Source: Gonocerus acuteangulatus
Lineage: Eukaryota > Arthropoda > Insecta > Hemiptera > Coreidae
Length of the DNA stretch: 64,000 nucleotides
Direction of reading: 5' to 3'
Assembly: GCA_946811695.1 (NCBI GenBank)
Contig: OX328132.1
Location: 100,992,935-101,056,934 of the forward strand
Positions 22,048 through 33,907 of the stretch are shown one piece after another; positions within the stretch are counted from its first letter, which is position 1; each line of letters starts with the position of its first letter. The position numbers and the translations under genes are program-made. The notes beneath the pieces are model-generated. The model was not told the DNA's origin. It saw only the letters and a program-made list of their open reading frames with translations, and made no database searches.

Positions 22048-22474
22048 CTTGAAGTATGCTATATTCTTCATCGCCTGCTGCGAACAATGCTGCGGATATA
22101 GGCCCTCGCCAGTGGTGTGCAACTTGAACAATGGAATGAAGTTTCTCTAGGGAGCTCTGGGTTGCCAGGCAGACAGAATATTTTGATGATAACTCTGCAA
22201 AGAGAGTTCCTACGAGTGCATGATCTATCATCTTTATCAATCTCCTGTTGTCCCAGTGACCAAGCAGGGGGTTCATCTCGAAGACAGGTGTGAAGTTGTG
22301 CTGAAGGAATGCATCGACTATGACAGGAGGAAGAGGGGGGTGTGGCCTGAGTGCTTGGTTGCTTGATCTGCTCTCTGAGCAATCATTGTGGAGAAGCCTT
22401 AGCATCAGAAATATGTTACACACTGTCAAGATGAGAACCGATAGCACACCGAGGTTCCACAGTCTGCACCCAAC
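22048..22474 (-). CDS. B4GAT1: Beta-1,4-glucuronyltransferase 1-like, first visible exon
   Basis: The exon gives 142 codons plus one base. It opens VGCRLWNLGVLSVLILTVCN, continuing IFLMLRLLHND, which is the signal-anchor segment expected of a type II Golgi enzyme. It continues through VCLATQSSLEKLHSIVQVAH and HWRGPISAALFAAGDEEYSI. The acceptor CAG lies at 22477-22475 and the donor CAAG|GTAACT at 22048, phase 1, matching the exon at 16647. No in-frame ATG occurs before the hydrophobic segment, so a short first coding exon should lie further upstream; it was not found. The GTG at 22447 is not a start. Confidence 0.8.
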
Positions 22475-22659
22475 CTGCCAATAAGGTACAAAGTATATAA
22501 CCTTACCTTAATAAATACTTTCAAACAGAAATTTTTCCAGTCTGAGTTTAGCAAGTAATGTTTAACTATTTAGTGTGTATATCCTTCCCTCTACAAGGTA
22601 GGGGAAAGTGTTGCACCTTTGACCACTTTGCAAAATTTAATTTTTCTTAGCTTAAATTT

Positions 22660-22861
22660 TAAGGGTTATATCTCGAAAACGGCTGAAAATCTTGGGAAGC
22701 GAAAGGTTACCATTCGAAAGCTTACTAAATGGTCTACAAAAAAGGTTCTGAAGAAAGTTTTGAATAAGCGATGTCAATCGGAGAAATAAGTGCTTAAACT
22801 TTGAAGTAATTGATTTCGTTTATTCGAACGGTTCTTTGTGTCTGTTTTTATTCCTTGTTAT
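22660..22861 (-). repeat. HINE-like fragment
   Basis: Minus-strand piece of the central 5' half of the family, from the GTTTTCGAGATATAA end near 22665, through the CACTTATTTCTCCGATTG block near 22780, to the AATAACAAGGAATAAAAACA block. It stops exactly where the hammerhead palindrome begins. Confidence 0.75.
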
Positions 22862-22944
22862 TGGGTGATATTTCGCAGGAATCCCATCCTGCTTCATCAG
22901 ACCGTCTGATGAAGCAGGATGGGATTCCTGCGAAATATCACCCA
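22862..22944. ncRNA. Perfect palindrome of two head-to-head hammerhead cores
   Basis: Two perfect 40-bp inverted arms (22862-22901 and 22905-22944) are separated by 3 bases. Each arm holds a complete hammerhead core. On the plus strand it is CTGATGA (22906-22912), stem II GCAGGA/TCCTGC with a TGGGAT loop, then GAAA (22932-22935). On the minus strand the same runs from 22900 to 22871. It is probably the fused ends of a Penelope-like element. A transcript of either strand would contain one sense hammerhead but would also fold into the 40-bp hairpin. Confidence 0.65.
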
Positions 22945-23019
22945 GAGAAACCGAACGCTGGAGAATGCCGTGTTAACATAAAAAATTCTCCCCAGCGAAG
23001 AAACCTCAAAAATAATATG

Positions 23020-23096
<77 letters not shown>
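22945..23096. repeat. Unassigned flank and (TA)n tract
   Basis: About 70 bases of unassigned sequence follow the palindrome, then TATG and (TA)n at about 23018-23094. Frames over the tract encode only Tyr/Ile repeats and are rejected. Confidence 0.6.
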
Positions 23097-23101
<5 letters not shown>

Positions 23102-23354
23102 GAACGTAGCAAGGAATAAAGACAAATGGAAAGCATTGTTGGAAGAAACAGGGAACTCCACTTCCTAGTTGGGTTGGTCTCCAGGGAAGTTAGACCATTA
23201 CCCCCATCAAGGGGAGGCCTGCATGACATGTATTTGTAATTACTGTAAATAGTAATTTAAGAGGAAAATAATTTAAATTTTTTTATTGCTTTTATTTTTG
23301 GGTATTCTTGGAAATAGTTTTTTGTTTGTATTGTTCCTCTTCATGCAATAAAGA

Positions 23355-23360
<6 letters not shown>
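23097..23360 (+). mobile_element. 3' end of an RTE LINE
   Basis: A 264-bp fragment nearly identical to 35784-36050: the last coding codons (RNKDKWKALLEETGNSTS and stop), the GGTTGGTCTCCAGGGAAG 3' UTR block, and the terminal ATGCAATAAAGAC. It is flanked by (TA)n on both sides and is 5'-truncated. Confidence 0.85.
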
Positions 23361-23409
<49 letters not shown>

Positions 23410-23414
<5 letters not shown>

Positions 23415-24592
23415 ATAGGATTACAATAAAATATTTTATTAACGAACATAAAAAGGTTTGGGATCTTCGTATATTTTGCTTAATATCTTCAAAACAGTTA
23501 AAATATCTTAGTAAGTTCAAAGCTTACTATATTCCCTACAAAGAATATTCTGAGGCAAATTTAGATGAGGCGATGTCAGTCGGAGAAATAAGTGCTTAAA
23601 CCCACGAAAGTGTTAGTTTTGTTCATTTCAACGGGGTTTTGTCACTGTTTACTTCACTTGTGTTTTTTAATTTTATTTAACGGTGGAATGAGTACTTTAG
23701 TTAGGCCAAGAAAATAAGAAACATATTGGTAATAGTGTTTTGCTAGAGTGAGCGTTGAGATGAGGGAGAGTCACTTCCACTTAGGAAACTGGCAGTTTCC
23801 ATATGTGGCGCCTTAAGCTTCCTTCTCTTTTTTTTTTTTGTTCTTGTTTTAAGGCATGTCAGCCACGCGGGCAATTTACGCCTTGATTGGGGTGACAGAT
23901 AGCGCCACCACCACCGACAGGACCCGACCAGGCGAGAGCACGCCCGATTTTGCTGGTTATCGCTAGGGGGATACTGTATACCAAGTTTTGTGGGAAAAAG
24001 TCCGACTCGCAGGAACTGCATCATCTTAGCGCGGTTCCGTTCTTATCCGAAGTGCGATTAGTAAAGGAATAGTAGCAGCTATCGGTAGGTTTTGATCTTT
24101 CGTTAAAAATATAAAATAAAATCTCAAAAAGAAGGAAGCTTAAAGCGCCACATATGGAAACTGACAGTTTTCTAAGCGGATGGGACTCTCCCGTCATCTC
24201 AACGCTCACTCTAGGAAAACTCTATTACCAATATGATTCTTATTTTCTCAGCTTTAATGAAATACTCATTCCACCGTTAAATAAACTTAAAAAACAAAAG
24301 TGAGGTAAACAGTGACAAAAACCCGTTTAAAATAACAAAACTAAAACTTTCGTATTTTTAAGCACTTACTTCTCCGACTGATATTGCCCCATCGAAATTT
24401 TCTTCAGAATCTTTTTTTGTAGAGAATTTAGTAAGGTTTTGAATGGTTATATCGTACTTCCCACTGTTTTGAAGATATTAAGGGGGGAAAATGGTGCTAA
24501 TACCTACCGATAGCTGCTATATTCCTTCACTAATTGCACTCGAGATAAGAACGGAACTGCGCTAAGATGATGCTGTTCCTGCGGGTTGGACT
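23410..24592. repeat. Cluster of HINE-like copies in both orientations
   Basis: A minus-strand copy (about 23415-23830), a plus-strand copy starting with GTCCGACTCGCAGGAACTGC at 24003, and a minus-strand 5' end finishing at about 24592 lie together. Blocks at 23750-23825 and 24130-24215 are inverted with respect to each other. The interior differs from the main subfamily (a segment beginning TTTCCATATGTGGCGC), so this is a second subfamily with the same 5' end and the same TTAGCGCGGTTCC subterminal repeat. Confidence 0.7.
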
Positions 24593-25200
24593 TTTTTTCA
24601 GACAAATTAATGGATTATGATTATATTATAATATAAATATTATATTTGTAAGGAGAGCAAGTCACTTTAATTGCGGTGTAAAATATTGTCGCTAGCTACA
24701 TCTAAGTATTATATAAGCTCATAAGGAAAAAATGGTGCTAATGGCTCATTTTCGATGCACCATAAAAGAAATAAAAAAAAAATATAAGGACAATTTACGA
24801 AGATTCCGAACCATTTCATGTCTGTTAATAAAATATTTTATTCTAATCCCAATAACGCTACACTTATACACAAATAATTTTTTTTTTAGGTATCTATTTA
24901 ATACGAATAAAATAAGGTTATAATGAGCGATCCGCTGTGGCATACACCAAGTACTACCACCGTGTGGAGTGCAACTAGTATAGACCGGTACGTCTGTACC
25001 ACTGTGGTATGTAAAGAGCGGCTGTTCTGATACTGCCAAAATTAGAAATCCTACATTCCTAAAGTTGTTTGGAGGCTTATCTTTATGACTCGAGAAAGGG
25101 ACTAACAGATGACGAGGGTTCACTGGGCGCCGCTACCTGGGGACAGGGTAAATGCCCCCCACCCTAAGCCTCCTAGCTCCTCACCTTCGAATTCCTATGA
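24593..25200. other. Unassigned DNA with a partial HINE-like block
   Basis: A plus-strand fragment of the family lies at about 24790-24850 (TCATGTCTGTTAATAAAAT block). A short palindrome TACCACTGTGGTA lies near 24996. Nothing else is recognised. Confidence 0.4.
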
Positions 25201-25259
25201 TTTTGTTCAATGAATTTAAACAAAAAAATTAATAAATAGATAAAAACTTCTGAAAATAG

Positions 25260-25856
25260 GGATTACCAAAAACAATTCTAAAGAACGAAATCAACACCAG
25301 TACAGTAATCTAGATATTCATAAGGCATCTTCGAATTCCAAGATGCCGTTGAAACAAAATATTGTTTCTATTTATACGTATCCTGTTTCATTGAATAATA
25401 CATTTGACTACTATAAGCAATCACAAAAATAACGAGCAGTGAAAAAAACTGTAGGAAACACACAAAAAGATTCGTTCAAATGAACGAAATTACCTATGTT
25501 TTAAGCACTTATTTCTCCAAATATGACCATCCCATCGCAAATGTCTTCAAAACATTTTTTGTAGAGAATTTAGTAACCTTTCAAAGGGTAATCTTTTGCT
25601 TACCAAGATACCGAACCGTTTACGTGATATTAATGAAAATATACGAAGTTCCCAAAACTTTTCATGACTAAAAATGAAATATTTTATTTTAATCCTTCCT
25701 TTACTCCAAACGTAACCAAATTTTCAACATATAAGTTTTGATAAAATTCAAACATGCAGAAAATGTTTCACCTGAATCCCATGATTCTAAGTACCAAAAT
25801 CAAAGACAAAAAGAACAGTTCGAATAAACGAAATCAATTAATTTAAAGTTTTAAGC
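25260..25856 (+). repeat. HINE-like copies, 5' part, interrupted at 25856
   Basis: A plus-strand copy runs to about 25793, where it joins directly to a second stretch (AAAAAGAACAGTTCGAATAA) belonging to an earlier position in the consensus. That second copy is cut at 25856 by the LINE and resumes at 27628. Confidence 0.75.
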
Positions 25857-27323
25857 CCCCACGTAAGATCCTTAAAGACTGAGTGCAAAAGATCTCTGAA
25901 CGTATTAAAAGTTTTGTGTAATACTTCTTGGGGAGCTGACAGAACAAGCATGCTCATGCTGTACAGGAGCTTGATAAGATCCAAGCTAGATTATGGTTGC
26001 ACAGTGTATGGATCAGCTAGTCCAAGGACCCTTCAGATCCTCGATCCGATCCATCACTCTGGGTTGCGACTAGCGACGGGAGCCTTCCGATCAAGTCCAG
26101 CTCCAAGCGTTCTTGTAGAGGCCGGCGAACCACCGCTAAACCATAGAAGATTACAGCTTACCATTTCCTATTATTTCAGAATCAAAGGCCGGCTAACACA
26201 CCCTTTGAATGATTACTTCTCCAGCATAAACTGGATTCAGCATTATTCTGATCTTTATGATAACAATACTTCAAAAGTACCGTTCCCTGCCAGAGCCAAC
26301 GTTTTCTTAAACAGGAATCATTTAAATAATATTAAACTACAGCCCATAACCTTATCAAATCATCCACCATGGCTATTACATCCTCCACACGTTAATATCA
26401 GCCTTACAAAATATTTAAAAAAAGAAACCCCGCCTTTAATCTATGAAAATGAATTCTATAAAATTAAAAGTCAAACAGTGCCTAGTAACTTTGTCTTCAC
26501 TGATGGATCAAAAACAGTGGAAGGAGTAGGATCGGCTATACTGTCGGAACAAAGAATATACAAATTTTCACTCCCTTCTATTTGTTCAAGCTTTACAGCT
26601 GAATTACTAGCTATAAAAAAGGCTCTAAATTTTATTATCCCAACCACTCAACAAATCGTAATTTGTACAGATTCTTTATCATCAATTCTAGCAATCTGCA
26701 ATCTCTACCCAGACAACTCCCTGGTCATAGATATACAAAACAAAATAAATGAGTTCAGAATAAATAACATAAAAACTCTGTTTATATGGATTCCTGGGCA
26801 TTGTGGAATAATTGAAAACTTAAAAGTTGACAAAGCAGCAAAAGAAGCAACAAAAGAAGGACAAGTTTGCTGTCAAGTTCCTGTAAACGATGTATTAGCA
26901 GCCGTGAAACTACCACTAAAAGATAAATGGTTCCAAGAATGGAATAGGATGGAGTTAGGGGAAAAGCTCCGTGAAATAAAAGAAGACGTAGATGCATGGA
27001 GTAGCAGCATACGCGACAGAAGACGAGAGGAAGTGATATTGACCAGGCTACGAATAGGACACTCAAGACTGACGCATGGCTATCTTATGGCAAAGGAACC
27101 ACCAACGATATGTCAGTACTGCGGCGTACATCTAACCGTAAAACATATCCTCACCGAATGCAGGGGATACAAAAAAGAAAGAGAACAGTTAGATTTGCCC
27201 ACTGACCTAAGGGAACTTCTGGGAAATAACTCGAATCACTTAACTAAATTATTTGTTTTCCTAGAAAGAACTAAGTTAATCCGACATATTTAATTTATAA
27301 ATATTTGTGTGTATGTATGTGTG

Positions 27324-27379
<56 letters not shown>

Positions 27380-27627
27380 TCAATCTCCTCCTATCTATCT
27401 TCAATCTATATCGATCTTCTCAATCCATCTTCAAGTAGCACTTTTGGTCAATATCACTTTCTTTCCTCAATAAACTTATCATATCAACATATATCAATAG
27501 TCATATTGAAATTATATGCCAATTGACATATATAAGATCAAACGATTCTTCTAACTGAGACATCCATGACCCATGTGGTTGACATATGTCTAAAAACACA
27601 AATTAAAAAAAAAAAAAAAAAAAAAAA
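25857..27627 (+). mobile_element. 5'-truncated RNase H LINE insertion with duplication
   Basis: The whole insertion comprises a short truncated 5' stretch, the open frame 25914-27293, a 3' UTR with a TGTA/(TA)n tract (about 27305-27376), and a poly-A tail at 27605-27627. GTTTTAAGC at 25848-25856 recurs at 27628-27636 as the target-site duplication. The target is a HINE-like copy. Confidence 0.9.
25914..27293 (+). CDS. LINE polyprotein C-terminus: RT end and RNase H
   Basis: The 459-codon open frame is the 3' end of a non-LTR retrotransposon ORF2. The first ~140 residues are the end of reverse transcriptase (SLIRSKLDYGCTVYGSAS, then LRLATGAFRSSP). RNase H follows at about residues 195-325: FTDGSK, AELLAI, CTDSLSS and WIPGHCGI with a later Asp give the four catalytic acidic positions and the His. 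The C-terminus has a CCHC-like ICQYCGVHLTVKHILTECRG. This layout fits RNase H-bearing clades such as I or Jockey-related elements. The frame is unbroken, but the 5' part including endonuclease is missing, so the copy is dead on arrival. Confidence 0.88.
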   Translation: MCNTSWGADRTSMLMLYRSLIRSKLDYGCTVYGSASPRTLQILDPIHHSGLRLATGAFRSSPAPSVLVEAGEPPLNHRRLQLTISYYFRIKGRLTHPLNDYFSSINWIQHYSDLYDNNTSKVPFPARANVFLNRNHLNNIKLQPITLSNHPPWLLHPPHVNISLTKYLKKETPPLIYENEFYKIKSQTVPSNFVFTDGSKTVEGVGSAILSEQRIYKFSLPSICSSFTAELLAIKKALNFIIPTTQQIVICTDSLSSILAICNLYPDNSLVIDIQNKINEFRINNIKTLFIWIPGHCGIIENLKVDKAAKEATKEGQVCCQVPVNDVLAAVKLPLKDKWFQEWNRMELGEKLREIKEDVDAWSSSIRDRRREEVILTRLRIGHSRLTHGYLMAKEPPTICQYCGVHLTVKHILTECRGYKKEREQLDLPTDLRELLGNNSNHLTKLFVFLERTKLIRHI

Positions 27628-28551
<924 letters not shown>

Positions 28552-29479
28552 ACAAACACGTTTTCCAGAGTATGTAGGCCTTTACTCTAGCTGATAGTCC
28601 GTCGGCCCGTGTACATTTCATGCAACGATTTTTAAGATTCTTCATTTTTTCACTCTTGAAACGTGAAACGATTTTAAGATTCATGAAATTTTTTGGAGAA
28701 ACACCTTTCATTATACAATAATCATTGGCACTTGTCAGCTGGCCGGCCAGCGGTGGACTGCTTGTCAGCTGGGGGTCTAAACTTGGCAAAAATACGAAAT
28801 TCTGAAACGATTTTAAGATTGCTGAAATTTTGGTGGTTACTAGTATTAGTAGTGAGATTAACGAAAAACATTGTCAGCTGCTCATATCTTGGTGGAAAAC
28901 TTGTCAGCTGGGGGCGTATAAGCGCTGAGCGTATGGCGCGCGCTCCGCTTTATACCACCAGCTGACAACTTTTCCACCCCACATATAAGCAGCTGACAAT
29001 TTGTTTTTGTCGATCTTATTACGAATACTACCTACTAACAAAATTTCAGGAATCTTAATATAGTTTTTGACTATTTAATAGCGAAAGCATGCTTATATTG
29101 ATTACAACTTCTGAATATATTGATTGTAAATGAATATTTTTATTATCAACGTTAAAATATACTATGTATTTGCATTAAGGTATGATGAAAAAATATGTCA
29201 TTTATTTTTATAAAATACTGTATTGATAATATAAAAGTATTATACAATTAATCATAATAATAATAATAGTATACTAATAACACTTTGTAATAAAAATAAA
29301 GTCAATTGTTTTCTGATTCTGACTCTGCACCTTCAGAATCATCAATGCCCTCATCCGCAGTAATTGTGCGATCATCCTCTTCTTGGTGTCTTTCAGGTGA
29401 AAATACTAATTATTGTTATTGATAAAATAATTAAACATTAATAAAGCATAGAAAATAAATAGTTTTATTATCTTCAGTG

Positions 29480-29575
29480 AATTGCTGATCTCGAACAATC
29501 ATATCAACTACTCGACGGAATTGTTCGCCGTCAAACCATTTACATGTTTATATATTATCTTCAATATCCCATCTG
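29480..29575 (-). pseudogene. Coding scrap in the foldback element
   Basis: The minus strand reads KWFDGEQFRRVVDMIVRDQQ before losing frame. The related segment at 30850-30925 reads KWFDGKQLPPVVEMIVRDQ. Two diverged copies that keep nearly the same peptide suggest a former coding exon. No family was recognised. Confidence 0.3.
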
Positions 29576-30588
29576 TTATCCAGAGGAGTTAAACTTGAAG
29601 GTTCTTATTTTTTTATTTTAGATTATAAACATCGTCGTATAGGTATTTTTTTCAATCTACTTTACAGTAGATTTATACCTACTCTATATTAGGCGTATAA
29701 CCATCGGGGATCAAGCATACAGGCTGCAAAGGATGGAACGTTGCAGCCTGGCAACGTGGCTGTTTTAGGATTGCTAAAACGTGAAGAAGCTCTAGACCCC
29801 TCAAGGATTGTTTAACTGTAGTGTGTATAGAGTGTCTGACACAGCAGACATACAGACAAACAGACAACAATTCTATAAATCATTGTTTAGGGTACAATTG
29901 CGTTGATAAAGGCCCCCAATAGTATTTTTACGCATATATCTTGCATGTACAAACAGCGATCCGTTAGAATTTTATTATATGTGAAGATCGATTACGGCTA
30001 GTAGTGGTAAGTTGGTAAATCGGGTCCAGAATAAACCCCCCTCCTAATAAACCGATAATAAACCGATTTACTTTATTTTTACAACATATTTTTCTATTAA
30101 TATTTCCACAAACGAATATCGAGTTTCGTCCGAGCGACTTTGGGACCAGAGTAAACCCCTCCTCCAGATGAACCAATTTTGCGGGTTAAAGAACTCGTTA
30201 AATCATTTGCTAAGGGAATACTATATACAAAGTTTCGTGACGAAAACGCCTCTGGTGTGTATCGTATTAACGATAGTTCATGAAATGTTGGACGTGATTC
30301 TTTACATTGGCATAACTTTTTTATTTATGTACCGATTTGCATGAAACAAACACTAAATGTTAAGTGAAACGTGCCACAATATATTAGTGAATACTCCAAC
30401 TAAATCGGATAAGCCGTTTCTGAGATTAGCGCGCACAGACAAACAGATAAACAGACAAGCAGGCAAATATTTTAAAAATCATTCTTTATGGTACTATTGC
30501 ATTGATAAAGGTCCCCAATAGTATTTTTCCCCATCTTCCAGATACAGACAGCGATCCGTTAGAATTGTATTACATATTTGTATAAAGG
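29576..30588. other. Centre of the foldback element
   Basis: No gene is supported. A block ending GCCCCCAATAGTATTTTT-like sequence with CAGCGATCCGTTAGAAT recurs at about 29910-29975 and 30505-30570. Text such as ACAGACAAACAGA and gently diverged copies around it look like an additional short repeat nested in the element. Confidence 0.4.
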
Positions 30589-30984
30589 TATGATGAAAAA
30601 ATATATTATTTATTCGTATAAAATACTGTAAAAATTATTATATAATTTATTTATAATAATAATAGCTACCTAATAAAACTTTTTAATAAAAAGAAAGTCT
30701 GACAAGCTCTTCACCTTCAGAATCATTACTTTCGATATTTGTAGTGTTTGTGAGGTCATCCTGCTGTCTCTCATGCGAAACTACTAATTATTGGTATTGA
30801 AAAAATGATGAAACATTAATAAAGCAAAGAAAATGAATAATTTTAATATCTTCAGTGAATTACTGATCTCGAACAATCATTTCAACTACTGGAGGTAATT
30901 GTTTGCCATCAAACCATTTACACGTGTACATTTTATTCATATATTATTATTATTAGATGTTAAAATTGGGATGAATATGGGAAC

Positions 30985-31095
30985 TTGAACAAACCAAACT
31001 ATTTAGATAATAATAAGTTATTTTTAACACTAGGCGAAACACTGTGCCAAGCGTTGCCTGATTTTCACGCATTCACAGGCGAAAATGTTTTATGT
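30985..31095 (+). pseudogene. Coding scrap with FHAFTG motif
   Basis: The first ~35 codons read LGETLCQALPDFHAFTG. Many transposon-associated hypothetical proteins of animals carry an FHAxTGCD motif, which resembles the LxGCD loop of FEN1/XPG-type nucleases. Here the next residues diverge (ENV instead of CD) and the frame runs into the inverted arm. Function is inferred only by resemblance. Confidence 0.3.
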
Positions 31096-31859
31096 GCTTT
31101 GTATTTTATACAAATAAGTGATATATTTTTTCATCATACCTTAATGCAAATACATAATATATTATAACGTTGATAATAAAAATATTCATTTACAAATTGT
31201 AAATGAATATTTTTATTGTAAATTACAATCAATATATTCAGAAGTTGTAATCAATATAAGCATGCTTTCATTTCATGCAATTAAATAGTCAAAAACTATA
31301 TTAAGATTTCTTAAATTTGGTTAGTAGGTAGTATCCGTAATAAGATTGACAAAACAAATTGTCAGCTACTTATATGTGGGTGGAAAAGATGTCAGCTGGC
31401 GGTATAAAGCGGAGCGCGCGCCATACGCTCAGCGCTTATACACCCCCAGCTGACAAGTTTTCCACCAAGATATGAGCAGCTGACAATGTTTTTCGTTAAT
31501 CTCACTACAAATACTAGTAACCACCAAAATTTCAGCAATCTTAAAATCGTTTCAGAATTTCGTATTTTTGCCAAGTTTAGACCCCCAGCTGACAAGCAGT
31601 CCACCGCTGGCCGACCAGCTGACAAGTGCCAATGATTATTGTATAATGAAAGGTGTTTCTCCAAAAAAGTTCATGAATCTTAAAATCGTTTCACATTTTC
31701 ATATTTTTACGAAGTTTGCAACGCCCCCGCAGCCAAACCCACCGCTACCTAGCCAGCTCACAAGTGGCACTGTTCTAGTTAAGACGAGTACAATCAAGAG
31801 TGAAAAAATGAAGAACCCTAAAAATCGTTGCATGAAATGTACACGGGCAGACGGACTAT

Positions 31860-32449
31860 GACGCTAGTGGGGGTGCCCTGACACTCGCCTGACAGCGTGG
31901 CTGTCGTGGCTCCTTCAGTAAAGTAAATACTATGACCTGCAATACTACCAACAGCTTCATATCAGCCTTCTTGGCTCATATCAAATATCAAAATGTTTCT
32001 AATTTTCTTGACTTCTTCTGCTATAATATTAATTTTATAAATAAACTAGCTGAATGCCCGTGCTTCGTCACGGCAGGTAAGTAGTTTGTTTTCATCTCGT
32101 TAAACAATGTATCATCAAAATTAACCCTACTATATATTTTTTGAAGTTTACGTGGCATGGTTTCTGTCATACTAAATGTTATACATCAATTGATAAGTAA
32201 TCAAAGTATAATGTTTCTTGACATTGCGGTGCTCCGGAACAGTGTCAAGAAACAGATTACCTAGAGATAACCCGCTATCTATAGTTTACCAGTAACAGCA
32301 GTGTAACCAATACAAGTTAAATTTCGTTGTCAATAATAAATGTATGTTAAAATTCAAAAATTTATGTTTCTCAGATGTAATTTTGAAGAACCCATTATAT
32401 TAAATTGAGAAATCTAGAGAGTATAACTTTCCTTTATATTTTTCATGAT
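31860..32449. other. Unassigned repeat-like DNA
   Basis: No gene is supported. TGAATGCCCGTGCTTCGTCA near 32050 resembles a motif common in insect dispersed repeats, but no ends were found. An inverted pair of TGTTTCTTGACA-like words lies near 32210-32256. Confidence 0.35.
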
Positions 32450-33071
32450 GATTAGATAGTTAGCCGTCGAGGTGATAAGTAAAGATGGAATGGTTGGGAT
32501 TCGGCTAAATAAACCTCAATATGATTTTGTTTTAAAAAATCTATATTTCGAACGTTTCGGCTACTCATTGGTAGCCTTCGTCAGCGAAAATGACAAAAAA
32601 AAAAGAAATTAATACAAAAACAAAAAAAATTGTGATTGTGATAGGTAACAGGGCTATAGATACAATTAACTTATAAAAGAACATATCGTCTTAAATTCTT
32701 AGAATGAAAAAGTAAATAGGTACAATGATTGATTTTAATAGTAATTAGTAAGGTTAATTGATTTTACAAAGAAATAAGAAACTACATACCAATGACAAAT
32801 ATAGTAGCTAATAGTAACATTAATTAATTTTACAAAGAAATAAGATACTACATACCAATAGAAATGCCGAGCGGCAGAGGAAGACCAAGGTTGGCAATTA
32901 AGTAACCATTGTAGAGTGTCTAAGGAGAGAAGGAATCTACTGGGGTATAAGTAAGTGAAAACAGCAGGTGGTGGGGGAAATGTCGGTAAGGATCAAAAAG
33001 CATGTTTATGACATGTCGGTAAGGATCAAAAGGCATGTTTATGACATATTTATGACAGGAAAGGAGAAAAA
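32450..33071 (-). repeat. Left arm of ORF-less Penelope-type hairpin
   Basis: Inverted match to 34200-34787. It holds a hammerhead core on the minus strand (32584-32555) and a short tandem unit around ATGTCGGTAAGGATCAAAA (about 32978 and 33014). No reverse-transcriptase reading frame lies between the arms, so the element is a non-autonomous hairpin made of two ends. Confidence 0.75.
32555..32584 (-). ncRNA. Hammerhead ribozyme core in hairpin left arm
   Basis: On the minus strand CTGACGA (32584-32578), stem II GGCTAC/GTAGCC with a CAATGA loop, then GAAA (32558-32555). All core positions are intact. It mirrors the core at 34684. Confidence 0.6.
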
Positions 33072-33848
33072 GTCCGACTCGCAGGAACTGCATCATCTTA
33101 GCGCGGTTCCGATCGTATCTCTAGACTCATTTAAAATGATTAAAATAGAAGCTGTTATTATTTTGGGTCCACATTTCTAGAAAGCATGAAGATTAGATAG
33201 TAAGCCATCGAGGTGATAAGTAAAGATGGAATGGCTGGGATTCGGCTAAAGAAACCTCAATACGATAAAAAATCTATATTTAGGACGTTTTGGCTACTCA
33301 TTGGTAGCCTTCGTCAGCAATGAAAGTACCGGGAGGCAGAGGAGGACCAACGTTAACAGTTCCATATTTACTTTCAAGAAAGGTCTTATTTACGATCTTA
33401 CCTGGATACCCATCCAGGGTATCCAGCCCTAGGAAGGACCACGCTAGGCATTTGAAAAGCTATCTTGGAAATCCATATCTCTAAGATTAAATTATTTTTC
33501 TTAACCTGATTTATTATCAAATACATTATCCAACTACAAGCAGTTAAAAAATAACAAGGAATAAAAACAGACAAAAAGAACAGTTCGAATAAGCGAAATC
33601 AATTACTTTAAAGTTTTAAGCACTTATTTCTCCGATTGACATCGTCTAATCAAAACTTTTAACAAGCTTATGAACTCAAAAACGTAAGCGTTACGATTTT
33701 TTCTGCGCGAATTTCGCCCCAAACGCCATCTTCCAGTGGGCGGATTTTGCTGGTTAACGAACTCGACCTTTCAAATTGGACGACGGATTTTTGTACCAAA
33801 TTTCATCAAAATCGGACCATCAGGGAAGCCAGAAATGAGCGAACAGAG

Positions 33849-33907
<59 letters not shown>

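Larger units (their letters stand above)
28594..31859. mobile_element. Foldback element with long imperfect inverted arms
   Basis: Arms at 28594-29197 and 31121-31859 are inverted copies. They begin ATAGTCCGTC and end GACGGACTAT, and the right arm carries about 100 extra bases. Each arm holds several copies of TTGTCAGCTG, in both orientations. The centre carries two direct copies of a 0.35-kb segment (29179-29560 and 30589-30925) and coding scraps. No target duplication is visible. The long arms and internal subrepeats suit a foldback DNA transposon; superfamily unknown. Confidence 0.7.

Noticed and set aside
26782..27066. Minus-strand Leu-rich frame
   Set aside because: It is a shadow of the RNase H LINE ORF on the other strand.
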